Shown here: positions 54,553 to 64,000 of the stretch, piece by piece
How the letters are laid out: every line of letters begins with the position of its first letter
Position numbering within the stretch: position 1 is the first letter of the stretch
Source of the DNA: Pagrus major
Taxonomy: Eukaryota > Chordata > Actinopteri > Spariformes > Sparidae
Length of the DNA stretch: 64,000 nucleotides
NCBI RefSeq assembly: GCF_040436345.1
Contig: NC_133216.1
Span: 1,432,533-1,496,532, forward strand
Direction of reading: 5' to 3'
Program-made: the position numbers and the translations under genes
The notes under the pieces: generated by a model
Told to the model about the DNA's origin: nothing
Database searches by the model: none
The model's input: only the letters and a program-made list of their open reading frames with translations

Positions 54553-54627
54553 ATGAAGATGTAGCAGTCTGAGCCTGCCGAGGATAATGTGACACAGATG
54601 ATGGTTTTGCTGCCCGTGCCATGCTGA
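54553..54627 (+). promoter_or_regulatory. Cluster of short upstream ORFs before il15l
   Basis: Three upstream reading frames are visible: 54553-54564 (ATG AAG ATG TAG), 54587-54592 (ATG directly followed by TGA), and 54598-54627 (two consecutive ATGs, 9 codons), whose stop overlaps the il15l start. Mammalian IL15 is known to be repressed by upstream AUGs; here the same is inferred, provided this stretch is transcribed. Confidence 0.6.
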
Positions 54628-54758
54628 GAGGGAGGCTACCTCTGGCCAGTGTGCATCTGTGTTTGGTCTGTCTGCTCGCCCTGACGTCGCAATCCAAGAT
54701 CTGCGGCAAAGACGTCTTCAGAACCGTCCAAAGACTCATCGACGGTGACCCCGACTCG
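54621..54758 (+). CDS. il15l: il15l exon 1: signal peptide and helix A
   Basis: ATG at 54621, donor gtatga. It encodes MLRGRLPLASVHLCLVCLLA, the leader, and then KICGKDVFRTVQRLIDGDPDS, the amphipathic helix A. The start was chosen because upstream ATGs at 54553, 54587, 54598 and 54601 all lead to stops within ten codons. Confidence 0.86.
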
Positions 54759-57700
54759 GTATGACTCGTCTTCTTCCTTCTCACTGACAAATCTATAAGT
54801 TAAGGTGTTGAATCAGGGAGCTGCTGCAGGGTTTAAAACATGATTTAACTCTTTACCTGTGGAGTCCCACAAGCTGTTCTCCAGCTATCTGTGAGCGAGC
54901 TCCACTTCTGACGGCGTCTTATCTCAAAACGACACATGATTACAGGTGCAGCCATCTTTGATTATCATCTTATCATCTTTATGGAAGATGACTTATATAA
55001 CAAAACATGTTTGGTTGCAACACACATCCGGCGAGAGGTTGTAACAGTGAAGTAGAGCAGAGGGCGTCGGGTTGTGAAATACCTGAGAGGTGTATCGCTG
55101 CACCTGCACGTCAAACAGCCCGTGACACGTGAAGACGGACGGGTGGGAACTAAAAGAAGGATGAGAAAAGTTCCTCCAACATCAAACCTGTGAAGCAATG
55201 AGCAAGAAAGACACAAGCAATGATTCAGATAAAATAATATTATAATCTGCTCTGATTGAGAGCAATAATCAAAATAAATGTTGAGGTTGGTTATTGTGCT
55301 TTTCATGATAATAATAATAATCAAAAAGTGTAAACCTGTTATAATCTGAATCAGTTTCTGACCCACAAACACCTCCGTGCTTTACTGTCTGTACCCGATC
55401 ACCAAACCTACGTTTCTGCAGAACGTTGAGCCTTTATGTTTCTTCAGATCCGATTTAAAATGTACGTTGTGACGACGCCGAGCTTCAGGTCTGATTTGGT
55501 TACGCAGAGTCTGTTTTAATCGTTTTCAAAGGTCCTGTTTGTGTGAAAAGTTGATCTTTGAGTCTCATTCCCAGGACGTCAAATAGCCACATGTTGGGTC
55601 AGTAAAGCGTCACGAGCAGCAACAAAGTGACAAGATAAGACAGTCCAGGCAGAGGGCTGCAGGCTCCCTGCAGACAGAGATTAATATATTAATGTTTAAC
55701 TTTTGCTGGATTAAAAAGTAGGTGCAGATTATACAGTTTCACAGAGTTTATGAGAGGTGTCTCTGAACGCAGCGACTCTCAAAATTGAGTGTTTTTTTAA
55801 GGGAGTCTGGTGACTTTTGACTTGTAGTGTAAAACGAGTAAAAATCCTGGTTTGAATGATGAACTGTCTGATCAAAGATTAACTTCTTCTGAGCTCTTCA
55901 GGCTGAGTGATCTAACAGTTGGAGGAGACAGGTGGAGTTTTACACGTCTTTGTTTCGTCTCGCTGCGTCTGCCGTGCGTGATGTGCTCTGATAGGTCGAC
56001 ATCAGTCTGGTGATGTTGGGAAATAACAATAATCCATAATTCACCTCAAATGCATCAAACTAAAGTAACGAGGCTGTTTGAAGCTGTGAGGAGGAGAAAG
56101 TTCAGATGTTTGTGTTCAGATGTAGAGAGGGAAAGTCTCAGAGATACTCAGGTACAGGACAGATACCTGAAACATCTCTGGATTTGATCTTGAACTCTCA
56201 AATCTGCTAAAGAAATAAATTTAAACTTAAAGGTAGAATCAGAACTGCCACTCTTCTGAACTGATACCTTCGATCCCAGAGTCTCAGTTTGTTCGTAATG
56301 AGACTCAAAAAGCAACTTTTCCTTTAAGTCATCCGCTAAAAATCCTCTTACACTCAGTCTGATGCCTTAATTATTCTTCTCATTGCAAAAAATCACAACA
56401 CGAGACGAGACAGAGAGAGATGTGGTGGTCCTCAGGAAAGGACGCAAAAAACATTTTTTTAATTTTTAAACGTGGAGCAATCTCAGACTTCAAATCACAT
56501 CACATCACATCTCCTCAGTGGGCTTCACGGTCTGTGCAGTGAAGGACATCCTCGGTCCTCAGACCCTCGATCAGAGTGAAGACAAACTGTCGCTGTGCTT
56601 TAAGGCACAAAAAAAATCTTGTTCCGGTTTAAATTACCTGCTTCTGTCGCCACTAACACGGCTGGAAACGTCTCATTAAGAATATCCGTTACCAGATGTT
56701 GAAACGCTGCCTCGAAATACTGGTCGCCTCCACATCCATACGTGTAATCTGAATGTTACAGGCGTGACGCCAATTCATACTTTTCAGGAGACGTCGAGAC
56801 ACTTTTCAGGAATTTTAGACCAAAACTTGATGTTTTTCTTCCCAAACCTGAGCAGAGCGTCAGCACAGCGTCGTGAGGAGAGAATACAAACTGTTACCTT
56901 CAGAAACCTAAAGTTGTAACTTATCTGTGGTTTTTGCAGAAACGTACGTTCAACACTCGCCGCGGCTGCTTCAGCTTATTGTAAATGTGCAGTAACGACT
57001 GAGGTGAACCTGAAATCAGAGGCAGGACGGTATTCAAAGAAACGTTATCGAGGAAATCAACCTGACACAATGAATAATCGGCATTGATGGGTCGCTGACT
57101 GCATTGACTGAAATAAAGTATTTGTTTCGCCCTCAAAGAAGATTTCTGATATGATATATTAAGAACGAAGATATAAAATGATATTTTGCGTGAACAAGAT
57201 GAGAATCGACGGAGTCGACATCCTGATGAACAAACAGATCTTAATCTTTTATTTCAACACATTTCAGTTGTGTCTTTGCTGCAGTTGTGTTGTGATTGTT
57301 GGTTCCTGCCACTTCCTGCACCTGTCATATATATATTTCAAGCTGCAAGCTGCTAATTTTTCATGATCTTTGTGCACAAATCCTTTTTGAGACTTACACT
57401 GCTTGTTGACATAATTCCTATTATGAAGGCTACCCTCCAGTGACTGCGGCCCTGCAGGACGTCCTCCGGTGACTGCGGCCCTGGAGGACGTCCTCCAGTG
57501 ACTGCGGCCCTGGAGGACGTCCTCACCTGACGATGACCTTCACAGCTGATCAGCTGCTTCTCTGCAGAAACCTCTGGACTGTTAGATAATAAGAGTTTAA
57601 CAACAGGTCCACAGGGCGTCTGACAGAGAGGCAGAGTGACGCTAATGCTGTGAAGTGAGAGCAGTTATAGTACAGTATACAGTATAATTAATGTAAATCC

Positions 57701-60700
57701 ATCTTGGTGTTGTGTTTGTGTTGTTACTTGTTGTGTTCTGTCCGAGTGTTTGGACAGATGCTTTGGCAACATTGTTGTTAAACTTTCGTGCCCCTTTGAA
57801 TTTGAATTTGAAAACAAGTTAACAGATGTGTGCACTCGTACAGCCGCTTACTGTCTCTTTCTCCTCAGATGTGCTCCGACTGCAAACTGTACACACCCTC
57901 CAGCGACCACTTCAAGGTATGAGCTTCTTTATACAGCTCGCCGTCATCACTCACTCTGATCTGTTTATCTCATCCTGACATCTGAGCAGCAACAGTTTAC
58001 AAGCAGGACGTGTATGAAGACGCAGAGGACGGCCAGAGAAACACATTTTGTGGTCACTAAGATGTAAATGTTTAGTTCAGACAATGAACTGCATCATAAC
58101 ATGTCACCGTATTATTCAGAAAATGTGTGAGCTGATCCAGAAGCTGTTTCAGATATCTGCACAGCTCCAGTCTCGCCGTGTGAGTCTGTCTGCGGTCCAC
58201 GTTCATCTAACTGATAACTGGAAGCAGAGCAGAGACGACGACCACTAACACACAGATCCTCTCAGCCACTTCAACGTCTCCACCACTGAGCGTCTTACTG
58301 CACAATTACTATCCAGGTTTTCTATAAACTGATCGATGTACGAGTTGTAAAGTCAGAGTGAGAACAGTGTGTAACTAAAGTGGCCTGTAAAGACGGACTA
58401 GTGAGCAGATGAGTCTCCGTGTTCGCTGTGAGGACGTTTAATGTCCCCGACAGCCTCTGTAGTCTCATTCAGACACTTGTTAGCAACCGCTAACCGTTTT
58501 TAACACATGAAGAGCTTTATAATTAAACTGTGGGCATTTAATGATGGAGTTTATGTGGGAGAACAAGAGAAATATGTTCAGCCTGTGGTGACCACACAGC
58601 TTATTACACACATGTAACTGAAAACACATTCAACACACTCACAGACTTTGAGACGAGGGAGCAGGACGTGCTAACATGCTAACAGATTTCTGTTATGGTT
58701 GCATTTATCGCAGCAGGAGCTGAGAGTGTAAATGTGTGAAGAGCCTCAGACAGCCGAGGTTGATGTAACCTCAGGAAGAGCGCCGTGTGATTAGATCATC
58801 ATGTGACTTATTCCCTATAAATCCCAACAAAATGACTCATTTGTTCCATCCAAGTCTAGAAGAGTCGTAAGATGAAACCGGTTTATCTCTAATAAAGTCA
58901 GCCGGCTCGGTCGACGTAAGCGTCTCAGAAGATCTGAGTCATTTCACCCGGGAAGTGGAACTTTTGACGCTGGGCTTCAGTTTGCATGCTGCTCTTCACA
59001 CAACAGCAGCTCCGTCTGTGTGTTTTATGAAGCCTGAGTACAAAGTATTAGCGTGGTATGATCGGCGGTAGCAGCCTGGTGGTTCTTGGTTTGATACGTG
59101 ACGTCGCTGGTTATAACCTCCCTCCCCCTCTCCTTGTCTCTCTCCAGCAGAAATGTCCCCGCTCCACCATGCTGTGTTTTGCTAATGAGAGTAAAGTCCT
59201 CATCGAAGAGTGGGACAACTATCACGGTCCCAGATTGGACAGAGAGCTTGGAAAGCTTGCACGGTGGTTAACACAGGTAAGAGGGGAGGAAGAGATAATC
59301 CCAGTCTGAGGCTGGTCCACTGTTTGAAATTCATCATGAAACTTTACGATTAGAGCCGGACTGGAACCAGAAACCAGCAGGAGACGGTTCTGTTTGGACA
59401 GCAGGACGCTGCCTGCTGAATGGATCAATTTCTAATACATTTTAATGATAAAGTTGTAATTTAATTCATTCAAAACTCAGATCAGGTGTAAATCCCAAAT
59501 CCTGTCCTGTGTGTTCGAAACAGTAGACTAATCCTGAATTTTGACTGGTATAATAATAATATTATATAATACATTTTATTTTAGAGTTTACAAAGTGCTT
59601 TGACGATGAAACTCATGAAGACAATAATTACAGAATAAACACTCGACAGTCGAGACAAACACCAGGAAGTCTGGTCTGAGGTTAAAACAAGAAGAAGGAC
59701 AGAAAACACGTTACATTACAAGTAAAAGGAATAAAAGTGATTAAAAAAGCAGAATCACAGAAAAAGAAAAGCAAAATTAGAAATAGAATAAAAAACAATA
59801 ATGAACAATTAGATGACGGAGGAGGAATTAAGAACTGATAAAATGATTAAGAGCAGTAAAAGGAATAAGAGACAATAAATCGATTCAAGATAACAAATGA
59901 AAGCAGTAAAAGACGTCACAAGGGAGGAATTAAAACAGATAAGTCGACTGAGAGCAGGGGAAGGAATGAAAGAAGGATTAAAAAGGACGACTTCACGTGA
60001 AAGCATGTGTGTAAAAGTGGGTTTTAGATACTGATGGTTGTAGACATCCTCGTGGTGCTGCTCACAGAGGGAAGATGCTCTTGTCTTTGACACACAGACG
60101 TCTTCACTGAATCCTTCGCCTTCATTATTCGGCTCTCATGTCTTCCCACCTCCTCGTTGGCCCGTGTCCTCCTGACAGCTCACAGTCAACAGGATCTTAT
60201 CCGAGCCACTCAGTGCTGTTTCCTGTCACTGTCCCCCCACAGAAGACATGATTCAACATGTGTTTCTCCAAGAGCTTAAAATAAACGTACACTTTGGAAC
60301 TGGAAGAAAAAAATGTGAATGGGTCATTCATCTTCCACAATCCTCCTCAGGGGAAAAACAATCTCTTGCTGAATAACAGTCGGTGATGTAACACAGGAGG
60401 AGTGTTTCCTTTCCTGAAGCCAGATGTGGATGAAGTTATTGTCCTCCTTCCTCACATGTGGATCCAGCTGTTGGCCGTCTGCTACCAGACGCTTTAGTTT
60501 CTGTTTCCCTCTGCACACTCTGCATCTGTGTGTGTGTGAAGCTTCAGAGGATCAATCTGAGATTTAGGCCTCCGGTGACGACATTTTTGGAAAAAAATTG
60601 AGGTTTTGTTTTGGTCTGGTCCAAAGCGAGTCCGCCTCTCCTCGTCCAGCTGTAGTCCTGCGCTCGGTCAGCTCAGAACACGGTCGACCCGTCGACTGCG

Positions 60701-61800
60701 ACAGCTTGATCCCAGATGTTGTGGTGGCGACAGATCTCTGTGGAAACAAGCCTCTGATTTCACATTGTTTTGCAGCCTGAGTCATATTTTGTCCGTTTCC
60801 TTTTCATGTGGCTGGACATCAGCCAGGAGCAGCTTTAAAACAAACTGGATCAGCACGGCTCTTATTCTGCCCCGGCGGTCCAAAGACTCCACGATGGTCT
60901 CAAAGTCCGCTGCTCTTAATCCAAAACACCCGCTTTCTTCTCCAGTGATGATGATGTTTTACCAATAAAGCAGAAAAAATTCAGTCAGGGGGCTACCAGC
61001 TGTCGCATCTTCACGCACCGTCGTTGCTATAGCACACTAACGGTACCCTCTGGAGCTTCTGACCCGGAGCAACGTGTGTTCCTGTTCTGTCCTGTGGACG
61101 GATGCAGGTGAGGTGATGTGAATGCATCACCAAATATAGCCATGTGTTAAAAGGCAGTGAAGAAGAAGACTTCTGTAAATGCAGATTCCTCAGCTTTGTG
61201 AAGGTTATCTGAGGAAGAAACTACTTTCAATCAGGAAAACAACCTGTCAGGCTTCTTCTCCAGTGATGGTGACAGTGTTTCTGCTGTGGGTTTGAACGTG
61301 TTTCAGCAATAAAACCTGAAAAATGATGGAGGAGGGGCTGCGTCTTCATAAACCACAGGACCGTAGATAAATGTCTTACGTATGATAAATATTATATGTA
61401 CTGTATACATTTTTATACGAGACATGCGCCAGTGAAAGACACGTTTCCATTCCTGCCTGTTAATAATGGGCTACAAAGTTTAAACATCAGCTACACTGCT
61501 TGTTGAAGGCAGATCATTAATGTGGCAGCTCAGAGGCTCCAATGTTCCAGCTGAGGTTATAAAGGATTTAGGTCAACGTGGGACAACGTCAACAACTCTT
61601 CCAATCTGTCCTCATGTTTCTGTGACCAATAACATACAGTTTGTCTCTCTTTCTGTGTCCCTCCACAGTCGGAGTCAGGGTGTCTTCAGTGTGAGCTCCA
61701 GAAGGAGGAGACGGCAGGAAAGTTCCTCGCAGATCTTCTGAAGACTCTTCAGATGATGCACTCTCTGCACTGCACACGAGACCCTCAAAAGACACTTTAA
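54621..61800 (+). CDS. il15l: Interleukin-15-like cytokine, 4 coding exons
   Basis: Secreted four-helix cytokine of the IL-2/IL-15 family, 148 residues. Exons 54621-54758, 57869-57916, 59148-59276 and 61669-61800 (138, 48, 129, 132 nt), all phase 0, the usual layout of gamma-c cytokine genes. Residues 1 to about 25 form a signal peptide (hydrophobic LCLVCLLALTS). KLYTPSSDH (52-60) corresponds to the LYTESDVH region of IL-15, part of the receptor-alpha binding site. Cys65/Cys72 and Cys110/Cys113 keep the 7- and 3-residue spacings of the IL-15 disulfide cysteines; ESGCLQCEL matches ESGCKECEE. One N-glycosylation site, N75-E-S. Extra cysteines 28, 48, 51 and 140 are lineage-specific. It could be il15 rather than il15l; the plekhg2 neighbour and short leader favour il15l, but this is inference. 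Confidence 0.87.
55558..56200 (-). repeat. Dispersed repeat, copy C, inside il15l intron 1
   Basis: Inverted relative to 50750-51165. The end (catctctggatttgatcttg) is shared with the palindrome tail at 53325-53352. 55735-55820 has a relative in the plekhg2 intron at 42370-42445. Confidence 0.85.
57434..57520. repeat. 29-bp tandem repeat, three copies
   Basis: Unit cctccagtgactgcggccct then ggaggacgt. At the junctions tggaggacgtcctcca forms a perfect 16-bp palindrome. Confidence 0.92.
57869..57916 (+). CDS. il15l: il15l exon 2: AB loop with LYTPSSD motif
   Basis: 48-nt exon, acceptor ttctcctcag, donor gtatga; encodes MCSDCKLYTPSSDHFK. Short second exons of this type are typical of IL-2/IL-15 genes. 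It carries the putative IL-15 receptor-alpha contact motif. Confidence 0.88.
57917..59147. other. il15l intron 2, nothing recognised
   Basis: 1.2 kb without recognisable repeats or exons, ending in a pyrimidine-rich tract and the tandem acceptor. Confidence 0.6.
59148..59276 (+). CDS. il15l: il15l exon 3: helices B and C
   Basis: Donor gtaaga. It encodes QKCPRSTMLCFANESKVLIE, then EWDNYHGPRLDRELGKLARW and LTQ. It has the CX6C pair of the IL-15 family and an N-glycosylation site. The acceptor is a tandem ccagcag, so the first residue (Gln63) may be included or skipped. Confidence 0.87.
59277..61668. other. il15l intron 3
   Basis: 59555-60095 looks like a reverse-oriented retroelement tail (tacattttattttagagttt followed by acaaagtgcttt, then A-rich tandem-like agcagtaaaaggaat units). 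The remainder is unrecognised. Confidence 0.5.
59555..60095 (-). repeat. Probable retroelement tail, antisense
   Basis: The start is like the reverse of fish LINE/SINE 3' ends (TTTATTT...AAAGTGCTTT). Downstream are purine-rich units with repeated agcagtaaaag and gaattaa motifs. Family not named. Confidence 0.4.
61669..61800 (+). CDS. il15l: il15l exon 4: helix D and stop
   Basis: Acceptor ccctccacag; stop TAA at 61798. It encodes SESGCLQCELQKEETAGKFL, ADLLKTLQMM and a short tail HSLHCTRDPQKTL. ESGCxxCE followed by an amphipathic helix ending in QMM/QMF is the family signature of helix D, which in IL-15 contacts the common gamma chain. Confidence 0.89.
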   Translation, partial: SESGCLQCELQKEETAGKFLADLLKTLQMMHSLHCTRDPQKTL

Positions 61801-61844
61801 GGCCCGTTTTCTTCTTCATGAACTTTTCATATCACCTGAGCACA

Positions 61845-61850
61845 AATAAA
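61845..61850 (+). terminator. il15l: Polyadenylation signal of il15l
   Basis: AATAAA 45 nt after the stop codon. It would give a very short 3' UTR. No other canonical signal is seen in the next 100 nt. Confidence 0.6.
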
Positions 61851-62689
61851 ACACAATGCATGACGTCTCAGTATCTCAGTGGTATTATATTTCCGCAGAT
61901 GGTTGTAGTTTGGTTGGAGAAAGGTGGAGGTGGAGTCTTTTCGATCCAAACCCTGATTTTTAAGTCGACATGCCGTCACGCACATTGTCCTTGTTTCCTC
62001 TGTGAAATTTAAATTTGTCAAAAAAATGGACAGCTCAGTTTATTAGTGGTGGAGGTGACACTTCACAATAAGGTGCACAAAAATGGAAAGTAAGGAACGA
62101 ATCAGGAATGACTTGTTAACTATTATTATTATATTCACTATAAACCACCAGCTGGTTCATGAACTCGTGATGACTCATTAATCTGTGACGATGCACTCAG
62201 CTCACGGGACGAGACCACAATTTAAAAGTTTTCAAGAAAACTTTGATTGAAAGTCACAAAATGCAAAACAATGCAAGTCTATTTCAGATGTTTTCAGTAG
62301 TAATCATCTCGTAGTGATGCACCGTCAGCTCTGCTCTGACTGAGTGTGAGTGATCATGTGCTGTTAAAGACACCAACAATGTGTAAGCTCTGTAAAAGGT
62401 TTAGCCGACTGGCTTCTCTCCTGTGTGATTTCTCACGAGTCTCTTCAGACCTTATAACGTTTCTCAGGGAGGGTTGTGACGCTCAAAAAGATGTATCACC
62501 GTCTAAAGCAGGGCATACCAACTCGTACCGTACGAGTGAATCGTCTGCGTAAAGCCAAAGCTCACGGTTAATGTGCTCACACTGTACGGTCCGATCGTCA
62601 CGCTACGACGCGCGCTGCCTTGATAATCTGTACAATCCTGCGCCGAAACCTCAAAGAGGAAGAGGCGCCGGCACGTACGGACTGGATGG

Positions 62690-62788
62690 ATCATGACAGG
62701 AGGAGGAAACATCACAGAGGCACGCGTGCTGTTGCCACAGCTCGACCAACCCGGCCGCCATATTTTCTGTCCAGCGTCGTGTTGCCAT
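62690..62788 (-). mobile_element. MADF-domain-like fragment (Harbinger-type transposon remnant)
   Basis: Reverse-strand translation MATRRWTENMAAGLVELWQQ then HACLCDVSSSCHD resembles the start of MADF/Myb-SANT-like domains (RWTEE...LIELWQ..PCLYDVSS) encoded by PIF/Harbinger elements. The frame ends soon after, so it is a remnant. Element ends were not found. Confidence 0.55.
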
Positions 62789-64000
62789 GGCGTTTGTCAG
62801 ATGCTCTGTTTGCCACTTTGCACAGATGCAGTAAGAAAAAAAAGTTGCTGACGTCGGGAAATCAACTCGTGAGACAGTCTGCATCACTCGACCGAAATTT
62901 CTGCTATGTCAGAAATTCATCTGACCGTCCGACAGCCGTTCGGAAGCAAAGATTGGCCCTCGCTCTCCCCTGTACACTGCACGACAAACGACCAAGTAGG
63001 AGCAGAAAAGCAGAAATTCGGCTCAAATCATACAGTGCATCCTCGACTTCACTCACGCCACAGTCTTGTTCATCCGACAGCACAAGGAACCATCATGGGA
63101 CAACAGAGTGATCGTTAAAACTCTGTTTCATATCGTATCAATACATTATTGTATGTAATGTTTTTTAGTTGCCACTGAACATTTCATGTACCTGATATTT
63201 GGATTTAAAAGCTTTAAAAGAATGCCACCTTGTCAAATCTGTAAACCTTAACCTCTCAGCAGACATCCGTAATGATTTAATAAGATTTAAATTCAATGAA
63301 AGTTTGGCCATCTGCACGAGAGGCCTGCTGCACTCTTCTGTCCTGAAGGAGTCAAGAAACTAAAGACTGCCTGCACAATTTTCCAAAGTGTGCATGAAAC
63401 TGACCCCACGCCAGCAAGCGTAGGAGGAGGATCACCTCCTCCCTCCCCTGCAGCCTCGCCAGGTATACTAACTTTCCAAGGCTTTAATAATATGTTTGAT
63501 GGTTTACGTGATCAACAAGTGGAGGCAAGGATACGAAAAGTCCAAACTAAGATTCCCTGGTTTCTTTTCAGTGACTCTCATGCAAGCAAGGTCTGTTTTA
63601 AGGTTCCTCCATTCAGGTCCTGTTGTGGTTCTGAACATGGCTCCATTCACAGCAGGTCCAACCCCCCCGAACCTCTTTGTCTTTGTGTAACGTCTTGTTG
63701 TCGTAGTTTAGTTCATGTGTTGTTGTTGTCACGTCTTGTGGTAAATAAATGTTCGACCATAAAGTCGTCGTTTGTGGTTTCTGTACATTTTACAGTTCGG
63801 TCACTGAACACATTACAGTTACAATTAATTACATCCCCTGAATTAAGACGTGTGTTAATAGGCTTCACTGTGTTGTTGTACTGACTATGAGGTCATATCA
63901 TAACAGCAGTCTGCATAATAACCTTTATTAACGGCATATTAATACTAATATGTTGAGCTATAATTATAATCTCACAGACTCAGTAAATACTGATCACCTG

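Larger units (their letters stand above)
46501..54620. other. Intergenic region between plekhg2 and il15l
   Basis: No gene recognised. Contents: local duplication (46808-47486), diverged duplication (48900-49130 and 49617-49790), hairpin (50158-50193), dispersed repeat (50750-51165), 2-kb palindrome (51220-53285), and the il15l promoter and probable 5' UTR from about 53.8 kb. Confidence 0.65.
54759..57868. other. il15l intron 1
   Basis: Contains repeat copy C (55558-56200), a repeat fragment at 56513-56575 related to the 304-bp repeat, a 53-bp-family fragment (56633-56700), and a three-copy 29-bp repeat (57434-57520). No further exon recognised. Confidence 0.7.
61801..64000. other. Region downstream of il15l
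   Basis: Apart from the il15l polyadenylation signal and a MADF-like fragment, I see no supported gene. Open frames at 62620-63111 and 63390-63884 have no recognisable similarity. Confidence 0.55.

Noticed and set aside
62620..63111. 163-codon + strand frame
   Set aside because: It lies opposite the MADF-like - strand fragment and has no recognisable motif.
63390..63884. 164-codon frame downstream of il15l
   Set aside because: No recognisable similarity. The start is Pro/Ser low complexity and the rest looks random, so it is not supported as a gene.

Overview
The window is vertebrate, almost certainly teleost fish, genomic DNA. The evidence is short exons with GT/AG boundaries inside long AT-moderate introns, many (CA)n/(GT)n microsatellites, a Tc1-like transposon, a hAT element, LINE and tRNA-SINE fragments, and two protein-coding genes whose predicted proteins match vertebrate families. 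There is no prokaryotic, organellar or viral gene organisation. I worked by reading translations and splice signals; no database search was possible.

Region 1 (1-45341, + strand) is most of plekhg2, a Dbl-family Rho guanine-nucleotide exchange factor. Eighteen exons can be joined without a frame break from 3862 to the stop at 45339-45341, giving about 2,231 residues. The N-terminus and the first part of the DH domain lie upstream of the window. The exons encode the C-terminal part of the DH domain, the PH domain, the RRQSEP and AGSEGEL motifs, a very large acidic and Q/T-rich middle, and a Ser/Pro-rich tail with the ISQS and SYATTVN motifs recalled from PLEKHG2. An 8-nt micro-exon (28856-28863) is needed to keep the frame. 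The introns hold a 37-bp minisatellite (11.1-12.0 kb), a 3.3-kb 21-bp minisatellite with higher-order structure (22.3-25.6 kb), a 304-bp repeat present twice around the largest exon, a 1,385-bp hAT element inserted in a tRNA-like SINE, and a 1,622-bp inactive Tc1 element.

Region 2 (45342-54620) is intergenic: the presumed plekhg2 3' UTR, a diverged local duplication at 46.8-47.5 kb, a perfect 16-bp hairpin at 50.2 kb, and a 2-kb imperfect palindrome (51220-53285) ending about 1.3 kb before the next start codon.

Region 3 (54621-61800, + strand) is a four-exon gene for a 148-residue secreted cytokine of the IL-2/IL-15 family, most likely interleukin-15-like (il15l). All introns are phase 0, and the four family cysteines have the spacings of IL-15 (7 and 3 residues). 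Three short upstream ORFs sit within 70 nt of its start codon, and an IRF-type motif lies further upstream. A polyadenylation signal follows the stop by 45 nt.

Region 4 (61801-64000) has no convincing gene, only a fragment resembling the MADF domain of Harbinger transposons on the - strand.

The two genes are functionally separate: a Rac/Cdc42-type signalling GEF, and a cytokine acting through gamma-c/IL-15 receptor systems. The main interest is the heavy repeat remodelling of splice sites and of the cytokine promoter region.
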